A stretch of DNA of 5,714 nucleotides from assembly GCA_028877045.1 (NCBI GenBank), contig JAGWPQ010000284.1:1-5714 (forward strand), written 5' to 3'. Shown here one piece after another: positions 1 to 5,714 of the stretch; the stretch's first letter is position 1; the number at the start of each line of letters is the position of its first letter. Under the pieces are notes generated by a model that saw only the letters and a program-made list of their open reading frames with translations, was not told where the DNA came from and searched no databases. Origin of the DNA: Bacteroidota bacterium. Lineage in GTDB: Bacteria > Bacteroidota > Bacteroidia > Chitinophagales > Chitinophagaceae. The position numbers and the translations under genes were made by a program.

Positions 1-58
1 CCTTCGATCAGCCTCCATTGCAGTAGGAGGCAGTAAGCTTAGATCCGGATTCTGTCTA
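1..58. other. Non-coding left edge with a small hairpin
   Basis: No gene is supported here. GCCTCC at 11-16 can pair with GGAGGC at 26-31 around a 9-nt loop, a 6-bp stem with no T-run after it, so it is not a convincing terminator. A plus-strand reading frame is open from base 2 to a TGA at 167-169 without a start codon in the window. Most of its length runs through the 11-nt repeat, and its translation resembles no family I know, so I do not call it the tail of an upstream gene, although that cannot be excluded. Confidence 0.4.
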
Positions 59-300
59 GATGGTGTATGTTTCAAGTATGGTTACTGCTTTATTACTTCC
101 TTGTTCAAGTATGGTTCAAGTATGCTTACTGCCTTGTTAAGGCATGGTAAAGGCCTTATTAGTGTATGACAATAGTATGAAAGCGATTTTAGTGCTGTCT
201 TCATACGGTCTTCTTCGTGTTTGACTATTACCTTCTTCGTACCTGCTTCGTATATGCTGCTGTTTCAACGAAGGATGGGCGAAGGAGGTACGAAGGAAAC
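59..300. repeat. Degenerate 11-nt tandem array, 22 units in one register
   Basis: Cut every 11 bases from 59, the sequence falls into 22 units without an indel. Examples are GTTCAAGTATG (103 and 114, identical), TTTCAAGTATG (70), GTTACTGCTTT (81), CTTACTGCCTT (125), GTTAAGGCATG (136) and CTTCGTATATG (246). Units 1-18 (59-256) follow roughly NTTVNNGYHTK: column 10 is T in 18 of 18, column 8 is C or T in 18 of 18, and column 11 is G or T in 18 of 18. Most units end in TATG or in CTT. The last three units (268, 279, 290) read RCGAAGGANNN and look like reverse-strand copies of the CTTCGT-type units. Eleven is not a multiple of three, so this is not a coding repeat. I do not recognise the family; function is unknown. 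Confidence 0.8.
235..295. repeat. Imperfect inverted repeat inside the 11-nt array
   Basis: The arm at 235-250 (CTTCGTACCTGCTTCG) matches the reverse complement of 280-295 at 15 of 16 positions, leaving a 29-nt loop (251-279). It marks the point where the units of the 11-nt array switch orientation. Transcribed RNA could form a long stem. No T-run follows on either side, so a terminator role is not supported by the sequence. Confidence 0.65.
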
Positions 301-306
301 AATAAG

Positions 307-420
307 CAAGGGACAAGGTTCAAGGGACAAGATACAAGACACAAGGAACAAGGGACAAGGTTCAAGATACAAGACACAAGGAAACAAGGAAACAAGGTAC
401 AAGGCACAAGACTCAAGAAA
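307..420. repeat. Heptanucleotide tandem array (CAAGRNN)
   Basis: Eleven 7-nt units run without interruption from 307 to 383: CAAGGGA, CAAGGTT, CAAGGGA, CAAGATA, CAAGACA, CAAGGAA, then CAAGGGA, CAAGGTT, CAAGATA, CAAGACA, CAAGGAA. A further unit lies at 385-391 and four more at 393-420 (CAAGGTA, CAAGGCA, CAAGACT, CAAGAAA), with single A insertions at 384 and 392. A stray CAAGAAT sits at 429-435. The order of variants is itself repeated (18-nt identity 307/349, 21-nt identity 328/363), which points to block duplication of several units. The short open frames crossing it merely translate the repeat. Heptamer arrays are known from other bacteria such as cyanobacteria; I cannot say whether this one is related. 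Confidence 0.85.
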
Positions 421-454
421 TTAAAGCACAAGAATCACGGAAATAAAAGTTGGG

Positions 455-486
455 CAGGTTCCTCGCTGCGCTCGGGATGACAGGTT
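455..486. repeat. GC-rich intergenic module bounded by CAGGTT copies
   Basis: A GC-rich block (CTCGCTGCGCTCGGGATGAC, 463-482) interrupts AT-rich DNA directly after the purK stop. CAGGTT occurs at both 455-460 and 481-486, exactly 26 bases apart; the second copy overlaps the purK stop codon. From memory, very similar CTCGCTGCGCTCGG...ATGACA strings recur between genes in many bacterial genomes, which suggests a dispersed repeat, but I could not check this. It has mirror rather than inverted symmetry (CTCGC/CGCTC), so a stable terminator hairpin is not evident. Confidence 0.4.
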
Positions 487-1603
487 ACGCCATCACTTTC
501 AGCAATTTCTTTATGGCATGTGCGCTGCGCACCAGTTGGGTATAATCTTTATCGAGGATGGTTACATGCCCCATCTTTCTGCCGGGTTTGGTTTGTGCTT
601 TACCGTATAAATGCACAAACACATTTTCCATTTTCAATACTTCATTCAGGCCTTCATATTTTGCGTTGCCGCTATAACCTTCTTCACCAATAATATTTAC
701 AATGGCCGATGGAAGAATGGCATTTGTATTGCCCAAGGCAAATTGCAGCATGATGCGCCACAACATATCGTACTGGCTGCAATAATTTGCTTCGATGGTA
801 TGATGCCCGCTGTTATGAACACGTGGCGCCGTTTCGTTTACCCATACCGCATCATCCTCATCTATAAATAATTCAATGGCAAATAAGCCGGGACTTTCCA
901 AGTCCTTCACCACTTTCAAAGCAATGGCTTCGGCACGCCAGTATATTTTTTCGGGAACCTGTGCAGGCGATACCTGATAATCCAGTAAATTTAAAACAGG
1001 GTCAAAGACCATTTCGGCAGGAGGGTACACTGCTGTTTCGCCCTTATCGTTCATGGCCACAATGACGGCTAATTCTTTTTTGATGTTCACCATTTTCTCC
1101 AGAACCGAATGTCCGTCAAACCCTTTGCTTACATGGGTTTTGTCTTTAATTATCTGAACGCCCTTGCCATCATAACCGCCTTCGGCCAATTTATGAACGG
1201 CAGGAAAAAAATGATGGTGATCGTCCAGTTCGTTTTGATTTTGTGTAACAACAAAATCGGAACTGGGTATTTGATGTTGCTGATAAAATTCTTTCTGCCT
1301 GATCTTATTCTTGATGATCTTTATGGCTGATGGTTTGGGATAGATCTTTATGCCTTCGCTTTCTAATTTTTCCAAAGCCTCCACATTTACACTTTCTATT
1401 TCGATGGTAAGCGCATCAACTTTTTTACCGAAATTATATACGTCATCAAAGTTTTGGATATCGCCTTTTACAAAATGATGGCAGAGATGTGCTGCAGGGC
1501 AATGTTTATCGTTCTCCATCACATAGGTTTCTACTACATAATTCGCCGATGCCTGCAAAAGCATCCTGCCCAATTGCCCGCCGCCTAAAATGCCAACTTT
1601 CAT
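485..1603 (-). CDS. purK: 5-(carboxyamino)imidazole ribonucleotide synthase (PurK)
   Basis: PurK is a cytosolic ATP-grasp enzyme of de novo purine synthesis that joins 5-aminoimidazole ribonucleotide and bicarbonate, using ATP, to give N5-CAIR, the substrate of the mutase PurE. The 372-residue length is normal. The N-terminal Rossmann-like lobe opens with GILGGGQLGRM (residues 4-14). The ATP-grasp core shows the glycine-rich KLAEGGYDGKGVQI loop (138-151), the FAIELF strand (241-246), and the metal/substrate block VNETAPRVHNSGHHTIEA (255-272). The C-terminal PurK domain carries YGKAQTKPGRKMGHVTI (333-349). The ATG at 1601-1603 is right because the Rossmann motif starts three residues later. 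No Shine-Dalgarno is visible. purE, often adjacent, is not in this window, and neither is any other purine gene. No clear terminator follows; the GC-rich module and repeat arrays lie downstream. Confidence 0.96.
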   Translation of the reverse strand: MKVGILGGGQLGRMLLQASANYVVETYVMENDKHCPAAHLCHHFVKGDIQNFDDVYNFGKKVDALTIEIESVNVEALEKLESEGIKIYPKPSAIKIIKNKIRQKEFYQQHQIPSSDFVVTQNQNELDDHHHFFPAVHKLAEGGYDGKGVQIIKDKTHVSKGFDGHSVLEKMVNIKKELAVIVAMNDKGETAVYPPAEMVFDPVLNLLDYQVSPAQVPEKIYWRAEAIALKVVKDLESPGLFAIELFIDEDDAVWVNETAPRVHNSGHHTIEANYCSQYDMLWRIMLQFALGNTNAILPSAIVNIIGEEGYSGNAKYEGLNEVLKMENVFVHLYGKAQTKPGRKMGHVTILDKDYTQLVRSAHAIKKLLKVMA

Positions 1604-1803
1604 ATTGTAAATAATATGCGGCGAAGATAATCATCGTCATTCTTACCAAATCAATAAAAATCAAAAACAATCATTATTTTCATTGCCGGCAAGCAGGTGC
1701 AGGGTATTTATTTATGAAGATCTTGTATTCAGTTTGCAAAAATTCAGCATATTTTAAGGTGGATAAAGGTTAATATTAATTTAATCATGATAACTTTGTT
1801 TTT
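1604..1803. other. Divergent intergenic region between purK and the transpeptidase gene
   Basis: These 200 AT-rich bases must hold the start signals for both outward-reading genes. Two perfect 10-bp palindromes are present: TTGCCGGCAA (1683-1692) and TTAATATTAA (1770-1779). The second lies about where a -33 element for the rightward gene would sit. For purK I find no exact TAnnTTTG on the minus strand; the nearest is TTGATTTG at 1647-1654, one mismatch, without a TTG at the expected distance. No RNA gene, riboswitch or small open frame is evident. Confidence 0.5.
1791..1798 (+). promoter_or_regulatory. Candidate Bacteroidota -7 promoter element TAACTTTG
   Basis: TAACTTTG matches the Bacteroidota -7 consensus TAnnTTTG at all six fixed positions, and ends five bases before the ATG at 1804. 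The expected transcription start would then be within a few bases of the start codon, giving an mRNA with almost no leader. A TTG -33 element is not seen at the usual spacing. An exact match in about 200 AT-rich bases can occur by chance at a few percent or more, so the call is moderate. Confidence 0.45.
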
Positions 1804-2559
1804 ATGAAAACAGTTTTTTGTGCCGTAGCCCTACAGTTACTGTATTATACAGTTGCTGCACAAAATTCTTTTGTCGATCAGCAAAGAAATTTTCCCAAAG
1901 TAGAGTTTGCCTTCGAAACAAATATTGATACTTTACAAAAACAATTTGCCGCAGCGCATCTGTCATGGCCACCCAAACAATTGTATATCCGCAGTTTTAA
2001 ATACGACAGCCAGTTAGAAGTTTGGGTTCGCAACAGCAGCAAAGAAAGTTTTAAATTGTTTAAAACATATAAGGTTTGTGCATTGAGCGGAGGGCTGGGG
2101 CCAAAAAGAATGGAAGGCGATTTTCAGGTGCCCGAAGGATTTTATTATATCAATTCATTTAATCCAAACAGCAATTATCATTTATCGTTGGGCATTAATT
2201 ATCCAAACAATTCAGATGCTTTACTAAGTGATTCTTTAAAACCCGGCGGCGAAATTTATATTCATGGCAATTGCATTACTGTAGGATGTATCCCTATAAA
2301 AGATAACCAGATCGAAGAGCTGTATTTGCTCGCTTCTTTTGCAAAAGATAATGGCCAGGACTATATTCCTGTACATATTTTTCCTATACGCTATAATAAT
2401 CCTAAGAGTTCCGAATACCTACTGAAAACCACCAAGGACGACCCGGAGTATCAACATTTTGCTACCCGGTTAAAAGAAGTCTATGATCATTTTGAACAGC
2501 ACAAAAAATTGCCGCTTATTTCTGTAAACAGGAAGGGCGATTATGTTGTGTTGAATTAA
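1804..2559 (+). CDS. Exported YafK-type L,D-transpeptidase-fold (YkuD) protein
   Basis: This 251-residue protein begins with a likely signal peptide (Lys2, hydrophobic 3-17, cut near VAA/Q at 19-20), so it should act in the periplasm. The catalytic signature IHGNCITVGCIPI (153-165) supplies the His154 and Cys162 of the YkuD fold. The upstream GPKRMEGDFQVPEGFY block (99-114) is typical of the YafK/COG3034 branch, as is the length (about 250). YkuD enzymes use the cysteine to make or cut peptide bonds to meso-diaminopimelate in peptidoglycan; Escherichia coli YafK/DpaA releases a lipoprotein from peptidoglycan. Which reaction this one performs cannot be told from sequence. The ATG at 1804 is chosen because it heads the signal peptide; no Shine-Dalgarno precedes it. 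The sensor kinase follows after 28 bases and is probably co-transcribed. Confidence 0.88.
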   Translation: MKTVFCAVALQLLYYTVAAQNSFVDQQRNFPKVEFAFETNIDTLQKQFAAAHLSWPPKQLYIRSFKYDSQLEVWVRNSSKESFKLFKTYKVCALSGGLGPKRMEGDFQVPEGFYYINSFNPNSNYHLSLGINYPNNSDALLSDSLKPGGEIYIHGNCITVGCIPIKDNQIEELYLLASFAKDNGQDYIPVHIFPIRYNNPKSSEYLLKTTKDDPEYQHFATRLKEVYDHFEQHKKLPLISVNRKGDYVVLN

Positions 2560-2587
2560 AATTAGTTGAACAGTAGATATAAACTTG

Positions 2588-4765
2588 ATGAGGATATTTT
2601 CGAAATATAAATTATCGGGCTCTAATGTTTTATTGCTAAGCATTTGTTTAGTAGTCATTATTTCTATTTTGTTGATGAACATTTTGAACTCGAGGAATCT
2701 ATCCGATCTGCGTTCATCCATCGATACTTTATCAAAACCAAATACAACCATTAAAACTTTGCACAGCACCAATCAGGAATTGCTGGTGGCTGAAAATAAG
2801 TTCAGGATCTATTTAAGCACAGGCGACACGAGCTATAAAAAACAATTTGTTGGTCATATCAATCATATTGTTTCCAATCTCGAACTGGTACAGCATTCCG
2901 AAGACAGTGTTCAAATTGCGCAGGTACTGTCGGGCCTGTCAAAAAAAATAAAATTGGCCGATGCCATCAGTACATTAAAACATTTATCAGATTCGGTCTC
3001 AAATACATTAAGCAATGTTTCGGTAAATTCTTTATACAAACATCCTATCAGGGTTGAAAAAATAAATACCGATATCTTAAAAAAATATTACCAAACAGAT
3101 ACCTTAAAAGCGGTTGCAGAAAAAAAAGGTTTCTTTAAAAAACTGGGAGGATTATTTTCTAATAAGGATGATACAAAATATAAACTGGTGAAAGGGGATA
3201 GCTCTGCAACACAGGACAGTACTCAATCTGCCGTCACTGCCACAATAAATAATCTGTCGATCGACATTCAAAAATTCTATCAGAATTCATTAAATAAAGA
3301 ATTGGATATCCGACGCAGATTAAATGAAAGCGAAAAGGTTTTAGCCGAAACCAATCTTTCCATCATCAACCAATTAAACAATGCATTGAACATTGTTTTG
3401 CAGAAAGAAGAGGAGCAGGAACTGGGCCGAAATAATGTGGCCATACTGAATGCATCCAATGCCAGGAACAGCATGCAAAACCTGTCGTGGGTTTCGTTTA
3501 TCATTATCCTGATCATTGCTTTGATATTGATCTATAATATCAAACAAACTATTCAATACGAAAAAGATATTCTTGAATCGAGGGAAAGAGCCGAAAAGCT
3601 GGCAATTACCAAAACACGTTTCCTCAATAATATGAGCCATGAGATACGTTCACCGTTAACGTCTATCATTGGCTTTACCGAACAATTGGAAAGTACCGAG
3701 ACTGATGAAGACAAGAAAAAGTTTCTGCAGGCCATTCACGCTTCATCCGATCATTTATTGAATACGGTAAATGATGTACTCGACTATTCAAAACTGGATG
3801 CGGGCAAATTGATGCTGGAAAAAGAACCATTCCGTATCGGCGATACCATCGAAGAGATCATTTATTCGTTTACCATACACGCCGAAAAGAAAGGCATCCA
3901 GTTAAACAGCAATTTACAGATCGAGAAAGAACTGAGAGTGATGGGTGATGAGTTTCGTCTTAGGCAAATTCTTTTTAACCTTATAAGCAATGCCATCAAG
4001 TTCACATCGAAAGGAAGTGTTACGGTTACAGCAAGCGCATTATGGAAGAGTGAAAATGAGATTGATCTGAAAGTTGAAATATTAGATTCAGGCGCCGGCA
4101 TTCCCGATGATCAGCTGGATATGATCTTCGAAGAATTTGCACAGGCAACCAATAATAAAATGGGTGGCCGCAGGTCCATAAAAGGTACCGGCCTGGGATT
4201 GCCTATTTGTAAGATGCTGGTTGAAATGCAGGGTGGAAATATTACTGTACAAAGTGAAATAAATAAAGGATCTTTATTTACAGTTAATATACCTTATCAA
4301 GTGGCTCAGGAAGAAGAAAGATCAATATCCTCAACAGTTGAAGGTTCTTCAACTGCTCCCTCTTTCTTTTTCGGAAAGAAAGCTTTGATCGTAGAAGATA
4401 ATGACATGAACATTTTGCTTCTAACTTTATTGCTTAAAAAATATTTTCTTGATTACGATGTGGCAAAGGATGGAGAAACAGCACTTGATCTTTTCAATTC
4501 AAATAAATACGATATCGTTTTAACAGATATCAATGTTCCTAAATTAACCGGCGATCAGTTGGCTGCTGCCATCCGCAGATCGGACGATTCGGTAAAATGC
4601 AAACTGCCCATCATTGCATTAACAGCCAGTGTTATTGCTGATGATCTTGATGCGTATTTAAAAACAGGCATCAACGATATTTTGATCAAGCCTTTTAAGG
4701 AAGCCGATTTTAAAACTATCCTGATAAAATATTTAGAGAGTAAAACTACTGCCGTTACTGCATGA
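2588..4765 (+). CDS. Membrane hybrid histidine kinase with C-terminal receiver domain
   Basis: A two-component sensor kinase of 725 residues, inner-membrane. Order: transmembrane helix (about 14-33), a largely helical extracytoplasmic region (about 34-298) that I cannot assign to a named sensor domain, second helix (about 300-317), a short charged coiled-coil linker without a recognisable HAMP domain, HisKA with SHEIRSP (phospho-acceptor His351), and HATPase_c with N-box NLISNA (Asn468), G1 DSGAGIP (500-506) and G2 GTGLGLPI (533-540). The receiver domain (about 598-719) has acidic Glu603/Asp604, phospho-acceptor Asp647 (LTDINVP), Thr679 and Lys701. All catalytic residues are present. There is no Hpt or DNA-binding domain, so output needs a separate phosphotransfer or regulator protein, or the receiver tunes the kinase. 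A TTG at 2585 directly precedes the ATG at 2588; I use the ATG. It is probably in an operon with the upstream transpeptidase-like gene. The ligand is unknown. Confidence 0.93.
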   Translation: MRIFSKYKLSGSNVLLLSICLVVIISILLMNILNSRNLSDLRSSIDTLSKPNTTIKTLHSTNQELLVAENKFRIYLSTGDTSYKKQFVGHINHIVSNLELVQHSEDSVQIAQVLSGLSKKIKLADAISTLKHLSDSVSNTLSNVSVNSLYKHPIRVEKINTDILKKYYQTDTLKAVAEKKGFFKKLGGLFSNKDDTKYKLVKGDSSATQDSTQSAVTATINNLSIDIQKFYQNSLNKELDIRRRLNESEKVLAETNLSIINQLNNALNIVLQKEEEQELGRNNVAILNASNARNSMQNLSWVSFIIILIIALILIYNIKQTIQYEKDILESRERAEKLAITKTRFLNNMSHEIRSPLTSIIGFTEQLESTETDEDKKKFLQAIHASSDHLLNTVNDVLDYSKLDAGKLMLEKEPFRIGDTIEEIIYSFTIHAEKKGIQLNSNLQIEKELRVMGDEFRLRQILFNLISNAIKFTSKGSVTVTASALWKSENEIDLKVEILDSGAGIPDDQLDMIFEEFAQATNNKMGGRRSIKGTGLGLPICKMLVEMQGGNITVQSEINKGSLFTVNIPYQVAQEEERSISSTVEGSSTAPSFFFGKKALIVEDNDMNILLLTLLLKKYFLDYDVAKDGETALDLFNSNKYDIVLTDINVPKLTGDQLAAAIRRSDDSVKCKLPIIALTASVIADDLDAYLKTGINDILIKPFKEADFKTILIKYLESKTTAVTA

Positions 4766-5714
4766 TCAACGGTACACAGCCTGCATGGTTTCTTTTGTTT
4801 TTTGAAGCAGTACAACATCTTTATCAACCAGCATCTTATTCATTATTTTTTCGTTGTAATGACGGATAGTGAGCAGGCTCAGATCTTTCTCTACCTGCAC
4901 ATCAAAAAGATCTGATACAGCTATGGCAAACTTTTCTGTTTTTTCTTTTTGATCGTCCAAGCATAATTGCACATTGATAGCACCTGTTTGAATGATGTTT
5001 GGTTTGATCTTTACAAGAGAGAAGGTTTTATACAATTCGGCCATCAGTTTTTCCCCCACAAAAGAATAATCCTTACTTTCCAAATGCAGCAAAGCTTGTT
5101 TTTGTTTGATAACAATGATGGGAGGAAGATTCTTAATATGATTTTTATGGATGATGGTTCCTTCGGCGGCGGGATCTAAAAAACATTTTACCAGCAACGG
5201 GATACCCTTATTCTGCAAGGGTTTGATGGTTTTTGGGTGAATGACCTGTGCACCGTAAAATGCCATTTCTATCACTTCGTCAAAGCTTAATTCTTTGATG
5301 ACTTTTGCATCTGCAAATGTTTTTGGATCGGCATTCATCACACCTTCCACATCTTTCCAGATAGTTACACTTTGGGCATTTAAGATATTGGCAAAAACAG
5401 CAGCAGTATAATCGCTGCCCTCTCTTCCCAAAGTAGTGCTTTCGTTTTCATCAGTGGCACCAATAAAACCCTGTGTGATGGTGATACTATTTTGAGAAGA
5501 TGATTGCAGTTGATCAATAGCAGTCTTTGTTCTTTCCCAGTCAATGCCGGCATCTCTGAAATTATTATCGGTTCGTATCACATCACGAACATCGATCCAT
5601 TTATTTTTAATTCCCGATTCATTCAAATAATGACTGATGATACAGGTACTTAATAATTCGCCGCAACAAACGATCTGATCATAATAATAATCAAATTCGC
5701 GAACAGGTTTATCG
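4766..5714 (-). CDS. lysC: Aspartate kinase (monofunctional), N-terminus beyond the right edge
   Basis: Aspartate kinase phosphorylates L-aspartate with ATP, the first step toward lysine (and diaminopimelate), threonine and methionine. The frame is open through the right edge: 315 residues are visible and roughly 100-125, including the N-terminal KFGG motif, are missing. The TTG at 5624-5626 is an internal leucine, since family-typical sequence (DYYYDQIVCCGELLS) continues upstream of it. Visible motifs: TLGREGSDYTAA (94-105, nucleotide/substrate site), WKDVEGVMNADP (119-130) and AFYGAQVIHPKT (151-162). The last 115 or so residues form the regulatory ACT region (for example HLESKDYSFVGEKLMAELY, LLTIRHYNEK), where end-product amino acids usually bind. 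The gene ends after the ACT region without a homoserine dehydrogenase domain, so it is not a ThrA-type fusion. Its TGA abuts that of the sensor kinase. Assigning lysC rather than another paralogue is inference. Confidence 0.93.
   Translation of the reverse strand, partial: DKPVREFDYYYDQIVCCGELLSTCIISHYLNESGIKNKWIDVRDVIRTDNNFRDAGIDWERTKTAIDQLQSSSQNSITITQGFIGATDENESTTLGREGSDYTAAVFANILNAQSVTIWKDVEGVMNADPKTFADAKVIKELSFDEVIEMAFYGAQVIHPKTIKPLQNKGIPLLVKCFLDPAAEGTIIHKNHIKNLPPIIVIKQKQALLHLESKDYSFVGEKLMAELYKTFSLVKIKPNIIQTGAINVQLCLDDQKEKTEKFAIAVSDLFDVQVEKDLSLLTIRHYNEKIMNKMLVDKDVVLLQKTKETMQAVYR

Noticed and set aside
131..158. Hairpins such as GCCTT/AAGGC (131-143) and TAAGGC/GCCTTA (138-158) as terminators
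   Set aside because: The stems are only 5-6 bp, mutually exclusive, lack a T-run, and arise from CCTT and AAGG units of the repeat array.
2..169. Plus-strand open frame at the left edge that could be the tail of an upstream gene
   Set aside because: It has 55 codons with no start in the window, most of it lies within the 11-nt array, and its translation matches no family I recognise.
307..420. CRISPR array
   Set aside because: The units are 7 nt with no unique spacers of 25-40 nt and no cas genes nearby.
217..480. Open reading frames of 67-87 codons across the repeat block, on both strands
   Set aside because: They translate the 11-nt and 7-nt repeats, giving periodic peptides such as QGTRFK-type repeats. 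Neither period is a multiple of three, and several frames and strands are open at once, as expected of low-complexity DNA.
1..484. A mobile element or RNA gene in the left spacer
   Set aside because: No transposase, terminal inverted repeats, tRNA-like or rRNA-like sequence can be seen.
2585..2587. TTG as the start of the hybrid kinase
   Set aside because: An ATG follows immediately and is the commoner start; the difference is one residue and no ribosome binding site favours the TTG.
3280..3735. Minus-strand open frames inside the kinase gene, and similar ones inside the other genes
   Set aside because: They are antisense shadows of strongly supported genes and carry no recognisable domains.
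5624..5626. TTG as the start of the aspartate kinase
   Set aside because: The frame continues upstream to the window edge with family-typical sequence, including a GELLS motif, so this codon is an internal leucine.

Overview
The window looks like a chromosomal piece from a Bacteroidota bacterium, probably near the Chitinophagaceae. This rests on the protein flavour (PurK, monofunctional aspartate kinase, hybrid histidine kinase), AT-rich DNA, the absence of Shine-Dalgarno sequences ahead of the visible starts, and one exact TAnnTTTG motif (the Bacteroidota -7 promoter element). The family or genus assignment is inference only.

Layout, left to right. Positions 1-484 hold no convincing gene. 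They carry two adjacent tandem arrays: a degenerate 11-nt array (59-300) in one unbroken register, and a 7-nt array built on CAAGRNN (307-420). A short GC-rich module follows and runs into the end of purK. Positions 485-1603 (minus) encode PurK of de novo purine synthesis. Positions 1604-1803 are a divergent intergenic region with a promoter-like motif directly against the next start codon. Positions 1804-2559 (plus) encode an exported YafK-type L,D-transpeptidase-fold protein. After 28 bases, 2588-4765 (plus) encode a membrane hybrid sensor kinase with a C-terminal receiver domain. The last gene, 4766 to the right edge (minus), is an aspartate kinase whose N-terminal part lies outside the window. 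It converges on the kinase gene with no base between the two stop codons.

Function. purK and the aspartate kinase are housekeeping biosynthetic genes that only flank the middle pair. The transpeptidase-like gene and the sensor kinase are plausibly one transcript, suggesting an envelope-linked signalling pair; no experiment or motif in the window proves it. The most unusual content is not a protein but the two-period repeat block at 59-420. I see no defence system, mobile element, CRISPR array or RNA gene.
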